Positions 21,471 through 31,681 of a DNA stretch of 64,000 nucleotides are shown here, piece after piece. Source of the stretch: Mesostigma viride (taxonomy: Eukaryota > Streptophyta > Mesostigmatophyceae > Mesostigmatales > Mesostigmataceae); the NCBI GenBank assembly GCA_009746045.1, contig RPFO01000041.1, positions 6,837,302 to 6,901,301 on the forward strand, written 5' to 3'. The position numbers and the translations under genes were made by a program. Position 1 is the stretch's first letter, and each line of letters begins with the position of its first letter. The notes below the pieces were generated by a model. The model made no database searches. It had not been told where the DNA came from and was given only the letters and a program-made list of their open reading frames with translations.

Positions 21471-23953
21471 GTCCAAATCGGTCCTCGCAAGAATCGCAAC
21501 AAAAGTGTTTTTTGGTCCTCCTGGAAAGTTGCGTAGTTGCGATTCTTGTTGCGATACTGCGGGTGACCCCTGTATGGTCGGGAGGGTGAAGCCTTGTTGG
21601 AACGCCGACGTCGGCGCCGTAACCGGATGCCTTCGGACCTCCGCGCTGATTCCATTATGGCGCGGGTCGGCCCTGAGTATTTGGATACTTTTCGGGGGTT
21701 CGTGCGGCGCAACGTGGGGTTCAAGATCGAGACCCGCACTGCAGCGCACAACGGCGTGGTGGTCGGCACGGAGTGGGAAACCCATGAGCGGGAGTGTTCT
21801 TGTCACGCGTGCATGAACACGCTGGAAGCGGGTCTGGCATTTCCACGGCTTTTGCTCCTCCTACTCCCACCCGCAGTGCGGAAACTGCTGGTACAATACT
21901 TTCCCCGGTACCTTCCGATGGAGGGGGCGATACGGGGCGAAAAATGTCTGCGCGAGGGGCAGTATTCGTTACGGCAGGCTCTGGATCGCATAGTGGCCAT
22001 GGATGATGAGGACCAGGACGATGGGAGTGAGGGGTATGACTCTGATTCCGACGACCATCCTCCACGCCCTCCCTCTCGTTCCCCTCCGCGGGATCCGCCC
22101 TCTCGGGGCTCCCAGGGGAGCGGCGCAGGAACCCGTCCTGTGCCGCGTTATGAGGCGCCACCGCCGGCGACGGGCTGGGGGCGACCTCCCGGGCGTGAGA
22201 CGCGGAGTCTTCCGAGGGCTACCGGATGGGGTGGGGGCAGTCAAACCGCTTCTCGACGTGCTTCGGAGCGGCCGACAGGTCGTCGCTTGCCATCACCGCC
22301 CTCCCGCTCGCGTTCCCGCTCGGACTCAGGGACCGAGGTACGAACCGCTCGCCGAGCGTCACCACCACCTCGTCGCCCGAAGGCTCGTCACTGGGAGCGC
22401 ACGTGGAACTCCGCGCTGGAGTTGGAGCGAGAGCGAGAGAGCCGGCGACCGCGAACGGATGCGACGGAGACCGTGGCGGCTAGGACAGAATGGCCGACCG
22501 GAGAGGGGCCCTCTGATGTGGTCCCCGCGGGCACTCTGCCAGAGGTGGGCCAAGAGGAGCCGACCTTTCATGTCTCCCTGGAGCCTCGTTCCCGGACGGA
22601 AGTGGTTCCACCGGAGCCTAATTTCCTGGTCTCCTTGGAGCCACGTCCCCGGCCTGCCCAAGCCGGATCGTCGATGTCACGTCCTCAGTGCGGAGGGACC
22701 CAGCAGACCCACCACCTCGGATCGACCCTCGCACCTTCCCGCGGAGGGACCGTGCCTACATACCGTACGTACGGATTGCCGCGGAAGGTCCCAGCGTGAC
22801 GGGTGTCATGGTGCCGGCAGAGCCCGTGGTAACCATCGAGACGCTCGTGGCAGCGGTGCAATCAGGGCAGGGTCTGATACAGCGTATGCTCGACCAGCTC
22901 GGGCGCCAGGGCGATCAGTCAGTCGCCACCTCAGTGGGCTACGAGGCAGCTTCCAGGGCTCCGGGGTCTTCACACGAGGAGTGGTCGATGGGGGATTTCA
23001 TACGGACGATTCCGGGAAGGGCAGTAAGGCATGGTGGGCCGGGGCCTCGTACGGAGAAGTTGTGTGTGGTGTTCGAGGGACCTCTGTTCCCGGTCCCTCC
23101 TGGCATGCACCTGCCCGCTCCTTTGGTGTTTCAAGCGGGTCCCTGGTGCGCGGTCGACCGTGGTGCCTACTGGGAACAACTAGAAATCACCTTCTTCCCA
23201 CAGCTAGGCTCCACTGCCCTTACCGCAACCCGACGATCTTCGTTTTCCCCAGACGGTGGGGCACACTGTGCGGTTCGGTACCGAGGATTGGTGGGACTGG
23301 AGATATCAGGCGGATGGAGTGGGGCACGTGGTGACGCCGCCCAAGGTGGCCCCAGCGGAAGGGCGTGCCTTCCTGGAACGGGTGGTGCCTGATATTGTAG
23401 GGGCTCCAAGGGTGACTATCATCGAGGATCACGTGCGCACAGAGGTTTTTATGATGGGGGTGAAGTTTGTTCGCGAGCACCGCTGTGGGGTGGTGGATTG
23501 GTCGGCGCTGACCCTTCTCTTTACCCACCCCCAGTACCTTGCTGGGTTCCTGGCCATGTGGCCCCGGGGTACGTGGGTGGAGCTATCCAGGATGGGTCGG
23601 CAGAAGACGTCCCCATATCAGATCGCCTTCGAGGGGGATTTATGTGCGCACCCCGGGGTGATGACCCGTCGTATGACCCCCGTGGGGCGACGGGCTCTCC
23701 TTGAGGCCCAGCAGCAGCGGCGGGCCACCAGCGGCGGACGCTAGAGTAGATATTTCAGTTTTTGGGACGGATCGTGGAATGGTCCAATCCACAGAGTTCT
23801 GGCTACTACGTCAGGGTTGGTCACGTGTATCAACCTCTAGAGGAACTGGTATTACTGACCTGCGGGTGAACCGAGGTCGGGACATAGTACTCTTATAGTA
23901 GTCTTGTTTTGCTTCCTTATCCTATCTTCGTACGGTAGGGACTACCGACCCCC

Positions 23954-23968
23954 GTGGGGGGGGAGGAG
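23954..23968 (+). promoter_or_regulatory. Polypurine tract
   Basis: GTGGGGGGGGAGGAG lies immediately upstream of the 3' LTR, the place for the plus-strand primer. Confidence 0.8.
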
Positions 23969-24551
23969 TGTTACGTCCCGGCCCTTTTAGACGGACGTAA
24001 CAATGGAATAAATTACTAAGGCCTTGTGGCCGTTGTTATGAGTTTTATGAATATTGGCTATTGTGTGAATTGGACTAGTTATTTTGGTCCTAGGCTGACC
24101 TTTTAGGGGCCGGTGCCGTGGCGCCGCGCCAGTTCTGGGTCTGTCTATGGTTCTAGGCGTGGATCCAGTAGTTGGGGGTCGATGTCGGCCCGGATCCTAC
24201 GTGGAATGAGTGAATGGGATTGTCCAGTAGGATTGGGTGTGCATCTGCGCCGCAACCAACCTAGGTTAAATTAGTCCGAGGACGAGAGTCTCGTCCTCTT
24301 GGTTTGATGAATGATAAGTGCGAATACGCCTACACATTGAGCCCGGGGCAACTATCCATTTGTAATTGGTCTTGCTAGCCTTTATAAGTGTGTACAAATT
24401 AGCTTGGTATCAAGCCGTGATGCCAGATATCTCACGACTCACGTCGTGAAGCGCAACCTACATTATGCTACCTTGAATTAATCCTAATTCCGGCAAGGAG
24501 GGTCTTTCGCTACGTAGCTCAGGCTAGAGGTGTCTGGGCTGGGACGTAACA
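23969..24551 (+). repeat. 3' LTR
   Basis: 583 bp, same termini as the 5' LTR; three substitutions and no indels relative to it (about 99.5% identity). Confidence 0.95.
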
Positions 24552-24556
24552 CCTTA
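24552..24556 (+). other. Target-site duplication CCTTA (right copy)
   Basis: Matches 3269-3273 exactly. Confidence 0.9.
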
Positions 24557-25854
24557 CTGATCAACATAAAATAGTAGTGCCTGACCCTCAGATGCAGTAT
24601 TTAAAAAATAATCATGGGCAACGGCTCGTCAAGGCTAGGCAATTTTGCACAAACATCAACATTGCTTGCTCGCGACTTCATCAGCTGGCGTTCATGTTGC
24701 CCACTTAAAATACCGGTGTGAGCTTGACCAGCACAAATGTTGTTGCTGTTGTTGTTGCCACGCAATGGGCAGCAGAGATTTGTAGACTGTTGTTGGACGT
24801 ACTACAGTAACAGTAACTGTTGAGGACGGGCTACAGTTTCAACTTCAACTTGTGAGTAAATCGATGTTCCGTACCCAAGTAACAAAAGGCGTGGGGCGGT
24901 GCAGCTCTGACCCTACAACGAATGGGTCAGCACTGGGCAGCCGGCAAGTCCAGTCTGTCAAATGCGTAGACTAGACTGGTAGAGCGGGCCGGGTAACAAA
25001 TGCGCTGCAGACTGCAGACCTGCAGTAGGTACGCAACACGATGTGAAGGTGCTGAGCCGCAAAACGTTGATGAAGTTCACGGCAGTCGAGCCAGCTGACT
25101 TTGTTTTGCGTGTTTTCTAATCCTGCATTATTCGATAGTGCGCTAGAGAAGCGAATCATGACAAAGAAGAAAGAGCCCCCGATTCCCCTGGGCTACAAAT
25201 TCAAAGACCATTTCTCACGAGGCGGTGACATTTTAACCTTGGCCGGCAGTGCAAGCGGTCGGCGGGCTTTGGGCACGGTCGTTACAGACCAGGCGCAGGC
25301 AGGCATCGAGTTAGAAGGGGACGTTAGAAGCGAGCGCATGTGAAATGGACGGACAGGAAGCTGCGCCGGCCCGGCGGTAAAACTGGGAACCAACATACAA
25401 AGAAAGCCAAGATGGCACTACCTAGCGGTGACGAAGAACCTGGTCCTCGTTTTTATAGAGGAACCCGGGTCTCCTGAGGTAGCTTTTCCAACTTCCAATG
25501 GCCTAGGGGTGTAGGGTGCATGCAAACAGGCGGCATCATGTTTAATAACTTACTTAGTCAGGCCGCGCCATGTATGGGTGAGCCAATGTGAGAGCTATAC
25601 ACTGCCTACCGGCAATGCGTACTATGTTTTGTAGCCTCCTATTGTTACCATGTGCACATGCTTGTATGCATGCTAAGTTATCATCGTCGCGTGTCTTAGT
25701 AGGGCTGCCGGCTGCCGGCTGCGTATACCCCGGTATGAGAATCAGGGCACAAGCAGCCCACTAGGGGCCTATGGCAAGGCTTCAGAGTTTAGGATAAATT
25801 ATATAACTGTATAAGAAATCCTATTGGGATTTTGTTAAAAAAAAAAAATCGCCA
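24557..25854. other. No recognisable gene
   Basis: Short open frames only (for example 25101-25343, plus, 80 codons, no domain). Confidence 0.45.
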
Positions 25855-25975
25855 CCATCCGGGGGGGGCTCCGCCCCCCCCGGACCTCCCCCCCCGGCCT
25901 CGGCCGCTTCGCGGCCTCGGCCGGGACCCTTACCGGAATTACCGGAACCCCCCCACCCCTTAGCAAAAATACTGC
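25855..25975. repeat. GC-rich hairpin block with transposon-like end
   Basis: Contains two strong hairpins: CCGGGGGGGG(CT)CCG with its complement, and GGCCTCGGCCG facing CGGCCTCGGCC. It then carries TTACCGGAATTACCGGAACC and ends TTAGCAAAAATACTG, matching the inverted start of the repeat at 2814. Confidence 0.6.
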
Positions 25976-26700
25976 ACATGACTTGAAAGGAGACAATTAT
26001 ATTTCTTGATCAACGCATCTCTCGATTTCTGGCCTGCGCATGCGCTGGTTGTCTCCTTGATATTTCTTGATCAATGCATTGCGGTCCAATGTGGTGTGAG
26101 CAATTGTTTGTTAACACGTCGTTTGTATCCAGTCCTATGGAGAGAACTGAGTTGAACTCAGTCCTCTCCAGAGGATCGAGTTTTTGGGTTTCGTAGAAAA
26201 TTCGCCCCGGTCAGAATGTTTGACAAAAAAATTCTCTCAAAATTTATTCAAATACTACGTGAAAAGATCTTTCTTGGACATATTTTTGGGATTTTTTTGG
26301 ATTTGGTATGAGCGGTCAAATGTACGGTCAAAGTACAGGTGGTAAGGGTACTTTTTCCCGTGAAACGTGCGTTCCGGAAATGCACGACCTAGCCATGGCG
26401 GCTTGCGCCCATGCATGCAGTTTACGTTTGCGGAAGAGTTAGCTGGCCAAACTCAGTAAATAGCTTTTATATGTCATATAGATGATACAACTCAACTTTT
26501 GGCTCGCGGGGATGCGATTTAGCAGGTGTCGGCGCTGTTCTTGCTAGAAAAAACTGCGATCAGACAGGTCGACGGAATTGACGACTGTGATTGCGTTCCG
26601 GCGCAAGTTCGAGGGTTTATAGGTTTCTTTCTACCTTTTATCGTGCATAGTATTAGAATAAATTGAGTGGCAAGCATAGATTTGATGATTTCGACCTCTC
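25976..26700. other. Intergenic sequence or LINE 5' region with dispersed short repeats
   Basis: Contains a variant of the dispersed motif TTCTGGCCTGCGC...GCTGGTTGTCTCCTTGAT (26028-26062) and the palindromic CTCAGTCCTCTCCAGAGGA motif (26158-26176), also found at 32096 and 47344. No gene recognised. Confidence 0.5.
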
Positions 26701-27047
26701 TGTCACGTCATGGTTTGTGTACCGCAAAGTGCCAGTTTTGCGGGCACCGCCTGGGCCAAGGTAACGCCGTCCGTGCCTGGTAAAGCTGGAATATCGTCGC
26801 CTCATCGCTTCTTAATGTTTGTACATGAGTTTAAGCTTGCAAGGAGTTGTCAGGTTCAAGTCTTGATGCTCTTTCTTGACCGTTGCCTGCCCCTCTCTAA
26901 AACCCCATTTTCAGATGATGTTACCAGGCGTTTGCCTTACCCCAGTGTAGTTGTGCAGGTTTTTAGGAGCTGTACAGGTTTGAACACCTTCATAGATGTT
27001 AGTTATTCCTATGCTTCGTTTATACTGCATGGTTATGTGGCCCAGGG

Positions 27048-28177
27048 CAACGGCCCATTCTTGGTATTGCTAGTTTTAACGTGCGCACCCTCCCCGCAGA
27101 TCCTTCTACGAGCGGCGGCACCCCAGCACGCCAACGCGTCGACGAGCTGATCGCCCTGTGCGCCGACAACAAGATCGCTGTTCTTGGAGTCCAGGAGCAC
27201 GGACGCACCGTTGACCCTCAGCACGCGGTCAACGGTCTGCTGGTCGACGACCTGCGTGCAGGCTGGCGGTTCCACTATGGTGGCGGCGACGCGCCGGGCC
27301 AAGGTGGTGTGGGCCTCTTGTGCTCGCGGGCAGCATCAGAGCAGCTCCAGTCCATCGTGCTGCGGTCCCCGCGTGTGCTAGTGGCCACTTTTTCGGCCAC
27401 TGAGGGCCATTCACACCACACGCTAACCGTTATCGTGGGATATGCACCACATGCGGGTCGAGCTCAGGCGGAACGTGAGGCCTTCTTCGACGCCCTCAAG
27501 GAGGAGGAGGCCAACATCCCAGCTCGGCACTTCCTGGTTATGCTGCTCGACGCCAACGCCACGCTGCCAGTTGGCACTGGGGGCGCTCAGTATTCCCCAA
27601 CCAACACGACAGCCAACGGTAACACGCCTTTATTTGCGAATCTGCTGGCAGAATCTGCGCTGGTTGCATGCAATGCTTCTTTCGCACGCCCCGCTGAGCA
27701 GCTGGCCACCTTTTTTGGGCCGTCGGATCGGGTGGTGTGCCTTGATTATGTCTGCGTACGTCGGGCTCAGCGCCCCTCAGTTGTCGATGCTCGCGTCCTG
27801 CAAGATTCTGTCAGCACGGTGGAATCTGATCATCGTCTCGTGCTCGCTCGCATCAGATTGCGGTTTCCTGGGGTGAAACCGTCGCGACATTTGGCACCTC
27901 AGCCAGATCTGAAAGTGCTCCGGATTGTGCTGAAGGATGCCGACAAGATGTCAGCAGCAGAGCAGGCCGCTATGTCGCACAGGGATGATTTCCTGGCCGT
28001 ATTCGACGCCGGGGGCAGCCGACAGCAGTTACACGCCATTCCGCCGCCGGGGGATATTTCAGTGATCCTCCGTGGTGTCGCCGCCAAGTATCGCCTGGCT
28101 GCCCGCACCCTCCCCACCTTGCCTCCGCGTCGGCAGCTTGCTGTCCACCGTCACGCACCGACAGTGGTCGCCGCCAG
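27048..28177 (+). pseudogene. LINE A endonuclease (exonuclease-endonuclease-phosphatase fold)
   Basis: The frame reads GIASFNVRTLP from 27063, the N-terminal AP-endonuclease motif with its Asn. VLGVQEHGR follows (metal-binding Glu), then FLVMLLDANATLP (catalytic Asp and Asn), LDYVCV, and VESDHRLVLARI (catalytic Asp-His). About 370 residues, all motifs present. The enzyme nicks target DNA to prime reverse transcription. The true start codon is unclear because the frame is open upstream. The ORF is cut at 28178 by the hAT insertion; the same protein resumes at 29427. Confidence 0.88.
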
Positions 28178-29418
28178 TAGGGTTGTACCGAATAGCGTTT
28201 TGGCTTGCCGAATCGGATACTCGGACCAGGGGGGTGCCCCGAACCCGATGCCGAATATATTTGGAGCCTCCCGATACCGATACCGAATATGTTCGGAGCT
28301 GAAGGGCCCTTCCCGAATCGAACACCGAATAGTTCTCCGAACTATTCGGACGCCGATCGAATAATGACGACAGTAGCTACTATAACGTATTAGGTAGACA
28401 ACTTGTATCATTTATATTAATGAGACTTATATTAATTATTTTGTATCAATTATATATTGAGATACACTTAGTGTTTAATACTTTAGACGAGCACAGTTGC
28501 CTTCCCTGCATAGTGCATTCAGCTTTTGGGCGTTGGCCTAACTCTGAGTCGGCGGAGGCATGACCGCGCCAGCTGGTGAGTGGAGGCTGGAGGCTGCGCC
28601 GCCCGCCAGTAGGGGTACTACTATTTCGGGGAAATGGGTATATTTTATTAGCCAATTATGGACCAAAGAGGTGAGAGGGGAAATGAGTATCAGCGAATCC
28701 TAATGAAGGTGGGCACACACACGTGTGGCGGTGACAGGTGAAAGGCTAATAGGGCGCGTTATTAGACCAGGGAAGCCATTGGACCTGAGTAATGTCGCCA
28801 TGAGGCATACTGGTGAATACCTGATTACGGCCCAGTAGATCATGAAAAAGCTGGAGCGGGCTGGGCTTGTCGTTATTGGGCCCTGGGTCCCACACCCTGT
28901 GTTGTTCCTGAGCTAACAGCCAGTAGCGGCGCATAGCCGCATTCCATAGGTATATAAAGCGCCGGACTACGCCGCCGCGGGTATACTCCTCGCGGACCTT
29001 AAAGACGGTCTCGTTGCGTATGGTCCAGATCGCGTATAGCATAGTAGTGCGTAGCCATATCCATTCTGCTTGGGAAACTGAAAGCTCGGTCCCTGGTGTG
29101 CCAGCAATACCGAAAATGATGGTACGCACGCTGATTGGGAGAGTGGGTGGCGATGCCGTCCATGCGGCCCAGATGTTAATGAGCCACGTCCAAGTAGGGG
29201 TACTACTATTCGATATTCGGAACTACGAATATATTCGTCGAATAGTAGTGTGTCCCGATTTCGATACCGAACATATTCGGAAGTAGAGCTTGCCTCCCGA
29301 TACCGATACCGAATATGTTCAGACGGACAGACCGTTCGCCGTATACTGAACATATTCGGTGTTCGGTTCGGTATTCGGGGGATATTCGGTATTCGGAACA
29401 CTATTCGGTACAACCCTA
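28178..29418. mobile_element. Non-autonomous hAT transposon in LINE A
   Basis: Ends TAGGGTTGTACCGAATAG (28178-28195) and its complement at 29401-29418, flanked by the 8-bp duplication GCCGCCAG (28170-28177 and 29419-29426), the hallmark of hAT. About 180 bp inside each end is packed with CCGAATATGTTCGG-like palindromes and ATTCGG repeats. Taking out the element and one target copy rejoins the LINE frame. No hAT transposase is present; the middle holds a captured retroelement fragment. Confidence 0.93.
28746..29190 (-). pseudogene. Captured LINE ORF2 C-terminal fragment inside the hAT element
   Basis: Minus-strand frame (127+ codons) with WIWLRTTMLYAIWTIRNETV, resembling the helical tail after RT in plant-type LINEs and retro-derived genes ('W..L.AIW..RN..VF'). 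It is unlike the surrounding RTE tail and so was probably captured from another element. AGTAGGGGTACTACTATT flanks it at 28609-28626 and 29193-29210. Confidence 0.4.
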
Positions 29419-29426
29419 GCCGCCAG

Positions 29427-31496
29427 GCAGATGCTCCGCCGCAACAGAGATCCGCTCGCCAAACCTGGGCTGCAAGCAGCTCTGAGGGCCGCCTACGAGC
29501 AGGCTGAGAAGGCAGATGCTCAGCAGATGGTCAAGGACCTGCGCAGCTGCCAGCAGAAGCACGACGGCAAGGGGGCCTGGTTCTGGTACAAGCGCCTCGG
29601 GCACCCGGACGGCCTCGGCCGGCCCCACCGCCACGACGTCCCCGGCGCCCCAGCCAAGCGGCTTCGTACCTGGGCCACGGCCACGGCCGAGGTCGTGGGG
29701 ACAGCTGCGCCGCCCCCACCCCTGCTCCCAGCCGCCGCCGCCCGCCCGGCCGCCCTGGCCGGCCCCGCAGGGCCCCCGGCCCCGCCTAGGTCAGCGGCGG
29801 ACTACCTAGTCCCCCCGCTGGTCGGCCCACTTGGCGACCCGTCTGACATGCCTCCTTTCACCTCTCGCGAGGTCACGGAGGCGGTCCAGCGCCTGCGTTA
29901 TGACGCAGCCACCGGCTCTGACGAGATTCCGGCCGCAGTTGTAAAACTTGCAGCCGAATTCGAGGACACAGGTGTTATGCTGCTCTTCCGGGACATCTGC
30001 AACCGCCTTCTGCTGTCGTCGCAACCACCTCCAGCGGCCTGGCAACACAGTTTTCGCACGATGCTGTACAAGAACAAGGGGTCGCCTGCCGACCCCGGCA
30101 ACTACAGAGGGGTGTGCATTCAAAGTGCCCCCCTCAAGCTTCTTATGCGGCTCATCCTGAACCGCCTGCGCACGGCCCTGGACGGGGCACCTCAGCGAGA
30201 CTCAGCACGGCTTCCGTTCAGGTCGCAACACAGTACAGGCGCTCTTCGCTACTCGCCGACTGGTGGAGGAACTGCAACGCCTTCAGCCTGGTGAGTCCCC
30301 TTTGCACCTTGTGCTGGTGGACTTCATCAAAGCCTTCGATTCGGTTTTCTGGCCTGCGCTTTGGGACATCCTCGAGTTGTTCCGGATCCCCCGCCCCCTG
30401 ATTGCTGTCATCCGCAACCTGTATGAAGGGTCCACCACTTCGGTGCGCACTTCTTACGGGACCACGCCCCCATGCCCTTTACAGAAGGGTGTGTGGCAGG
30501 GCTGCGTGCTGTCGCCCTACCTGTTCATTATTGTTGTCGAATACGTAATGACTCAGGCGCGCAAGCGATTTGCCCGCATCGTGGGCAGGGAACCAGGAGT
30601 GCAGGTTGCTAACAAATTCTGGCATGGCGGTGCGGACACGGAGATTCGGCTCGCAGACATCATTTACGCAGACGACACCACCCTCTTTGAGGACACTGAG
30701 CACGTGCAGACATGGCTTGACTGCCTGGCTCTCGAGGCCCGTGCATGCAGTGGGGCTTGAGGTCAGCAAGAAGACAGAGGCTCTGGCGGTGGGGCTCACC
30801 ACCTCAGCGCCGCCCCTCTATCTCCTAGACGGCTCTCGAGTCCTGTATCGGGACCGCGTTAAGCTGCTGGGCAGCCTGCTCCCTAGCTGCGAGGTGGATG
30901 TGGACCACCGCATCTCCCTCGCCTGGCACGCTTTACGCCAGTACCGGGCCCTATGGCGCAAGCCCCTGGGCAAGATCGAGAAACAGGACCTGTTCAAGGT
31001 CCTCGTCCTTCCTGTTCTCACGTATGGCGCCGAGACGTGGACCCTCACCGCCGACCTGGCCCGCAAGCTGGACGGCGCGGTCACCAGCATGCTGCGTTCC
31101 ATTTTCAGAGTAGGATATGCTGCTCATGTCCGCAATGAGGACCTGTACCAGGGCATGCCCTATATCACCAGCACAATTAAGCAACGCCGCCTGCAGCTAG
31201 TAGGGCACCTAGCTCGCACCAACCAGGTAGACACCTCACGTGGCCCCCCCGCAGGACTGCGACCAGCCCAGCCTGGCCGGCACCTCCTGACGTGGGCTGG
31301 GCCCAGTGATGTTAGACGCCGCAAGGCCCGCACCTTCAAAGAACAGCTAGTAGAGGACATGGGGGGCCTAGGCCTCTCCGTGATTTGGAAGAAGATGATG
31401 GACAAGGCCAAGTGGGCCCAGGTCAGAGAGGACAACGAGCCCCCCCCAGTGGGGAAGCGCCCGCGTGTGCAATCCCGCGGGAGGCACGCTAGATAG
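29427..31496 (+). pseudogene. LINE A reverse transcriptase, two frame breaks
   Basis: Continues the endonuclease protein: a Pro/Ala linker, then RT motifs (TGSDEIPAAVVKL, RTMLYKNKGSPADPGNYRGV). A one-base loss near 30185 shifts frame just before HGFRSGRNTVQALFATRR. LVDFIKAFDSVF and GVWQGCVLSPYLF follow, with YADD at 30665-30676. A second break at about 30740 is a duplicated TGCA within GTGCATGCAGTGG, relative to the LINE B reading ARAVGLEIS. The end (VSKKTEAL to RGRHAR) is open to TAG 31494-31496. Truncated copies of this 3' part recur at 39842, 43219, 47385 and 51651. Confidence 0.9.
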
Positions 31497-31619
31497 CTCC
31501 CCCTAGGGCAGCGTGCGGCTGCCTAGATAGATGATGTAGATAGAATGTTGTTAGATAGATGTAGTATGTAGCCAATGTAGATAGATTAGACCGGTAGGAA
31601 TGTGTGCACCCATCCATCC

Positions 31620-31681
31620 ATTCATCGGGGTTCATGCTCCGTGACTCCCCAACGGGAGCACGAGTCTAATTAATTAATTAA
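31620..31681 (+). promoter_or_regulatory. LINE A 3' hairpin and (AATT)n tail
   Basis: CCATCCATCC, then ATGCTCC...GGGAGCA stem (31635-31660, loop GTGACTCCCCAACG), then GAGTCTAATTAATTAATTAA. The same block ends elements at 40137, 42856 and 44122 and, inverted, at 47385. It is probably what the LINE RT recognises. Confidence 0.75.

Larger units (their letters stand above)
18078..21572. mobile_element. TA-target TIR transposon (non-autonomous) nested in ORF3
   Basis: The ends are 38-bp perfect inverted repeats (18078-18115 and 21535-21572) starting CAGGGGTCACCCGCAGTATC. They are flanked by TA on both sides (18076-18077 and 21573-21574). TCGCAAC motifs recur inside both ends. Removing the element plus one TA rejoins ORF3 in frame, which confirms the boundaries. 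TA duplication suggests Tc1/mariner-type integration, but no transposase was found in 3.5 kb; the interior is a 43-bp minisatellite and unrecognised sequence. Confidence 0.88.
17626..23744 (+). pseudogene. Large post-pol ORF (ORF3) of unknown function, split by a DNA transposon and frameshifts
   Basis: Begins just after pol and is open through 18075. The reading frame resumes exactly at 21573 beyond the nested 3.5-kb element, continuing to about 22690-22790. It shifts frame there, and again near 23240, and ends at TAG 23742-23744, 225 bp before the 3' LTR. The spliced-together length would be near 870 residues: acidic N-terminus, a compact region with CSCHACMN (21807-21830) and a Leu-rich stretch, a long Arg/Ser/Pro-rich middle, then a folded-looking C-terminus (WWDWRYQADGVGH to QYLAGFLAMWP). 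No signal peptide or membrane segment is evident, so it is not an obvious envelope gene. Function unknown. Confidence 0.6.
3274..24551 (+). mobile_element. Ty3/gypsy chromovirus LTR retrotransposon with two nested DNA transposons
   Basis: Complete element: 583-bp LTRs at both ends (TG...CA, 3 substitutions, no indels), CCTTA duplications, a PBS-like site, a purine tract, gag with a zinc knuckle, and pol ordered PR-RT-RNaseH-IN-chromodomain. RT before IN defines Ty3/gypsy; the chromodomain at the IN C-terminus places it with chromoviruses, which often target heterochromatin. It spans 21.3 kb because a 6.1-kb insert (4137-10247) and a 3.5-kb insert (18078-21572) are nested inside. The remaining ~11.7 kb is still long, owing to an extra ORF upstream of gag and a large ORF after pol. 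Many frameshifts break gag, pol and the third ORF. Confidence 0.95.
26091..31681 (+). mobile_element. RTE-like non-LTR retrotransposon (LINE family A), interrupted by a hAT element
   Basis: AP-endonuclease and RT domains in one ORF, then a ~180-bp 3' UTR with a hairpin and an (AATT)n tail. The RT C-terminal region (YGAETWTL, HVRNEDLY, RRLQLVGHLART) is typical of RTE-like elements, which lack an L1-type ORF1. The right end is firm: tail at 31672-31681. AATGTGG occurs both at the tail junction (31680) and at 26084-26090, a weak hint of the 5' end; the left limit is tentative. Confidence 0.75.

Noticed and set aside
22003-23334. 443-codon plus-strand ORF as a separate gene
   Set aside because: Overlaps the ORF3 reading in a different frame and is Arg/Pro-rich from GC bias; the ORF3 frame has the compact, domain-like segments.
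17626-23744. Retroviral-type env gene after pol
   Set aside because: Position fits, but no signal peptide, transmembrane segment or cleavage motif is visible; left as an ORF of unknown function.
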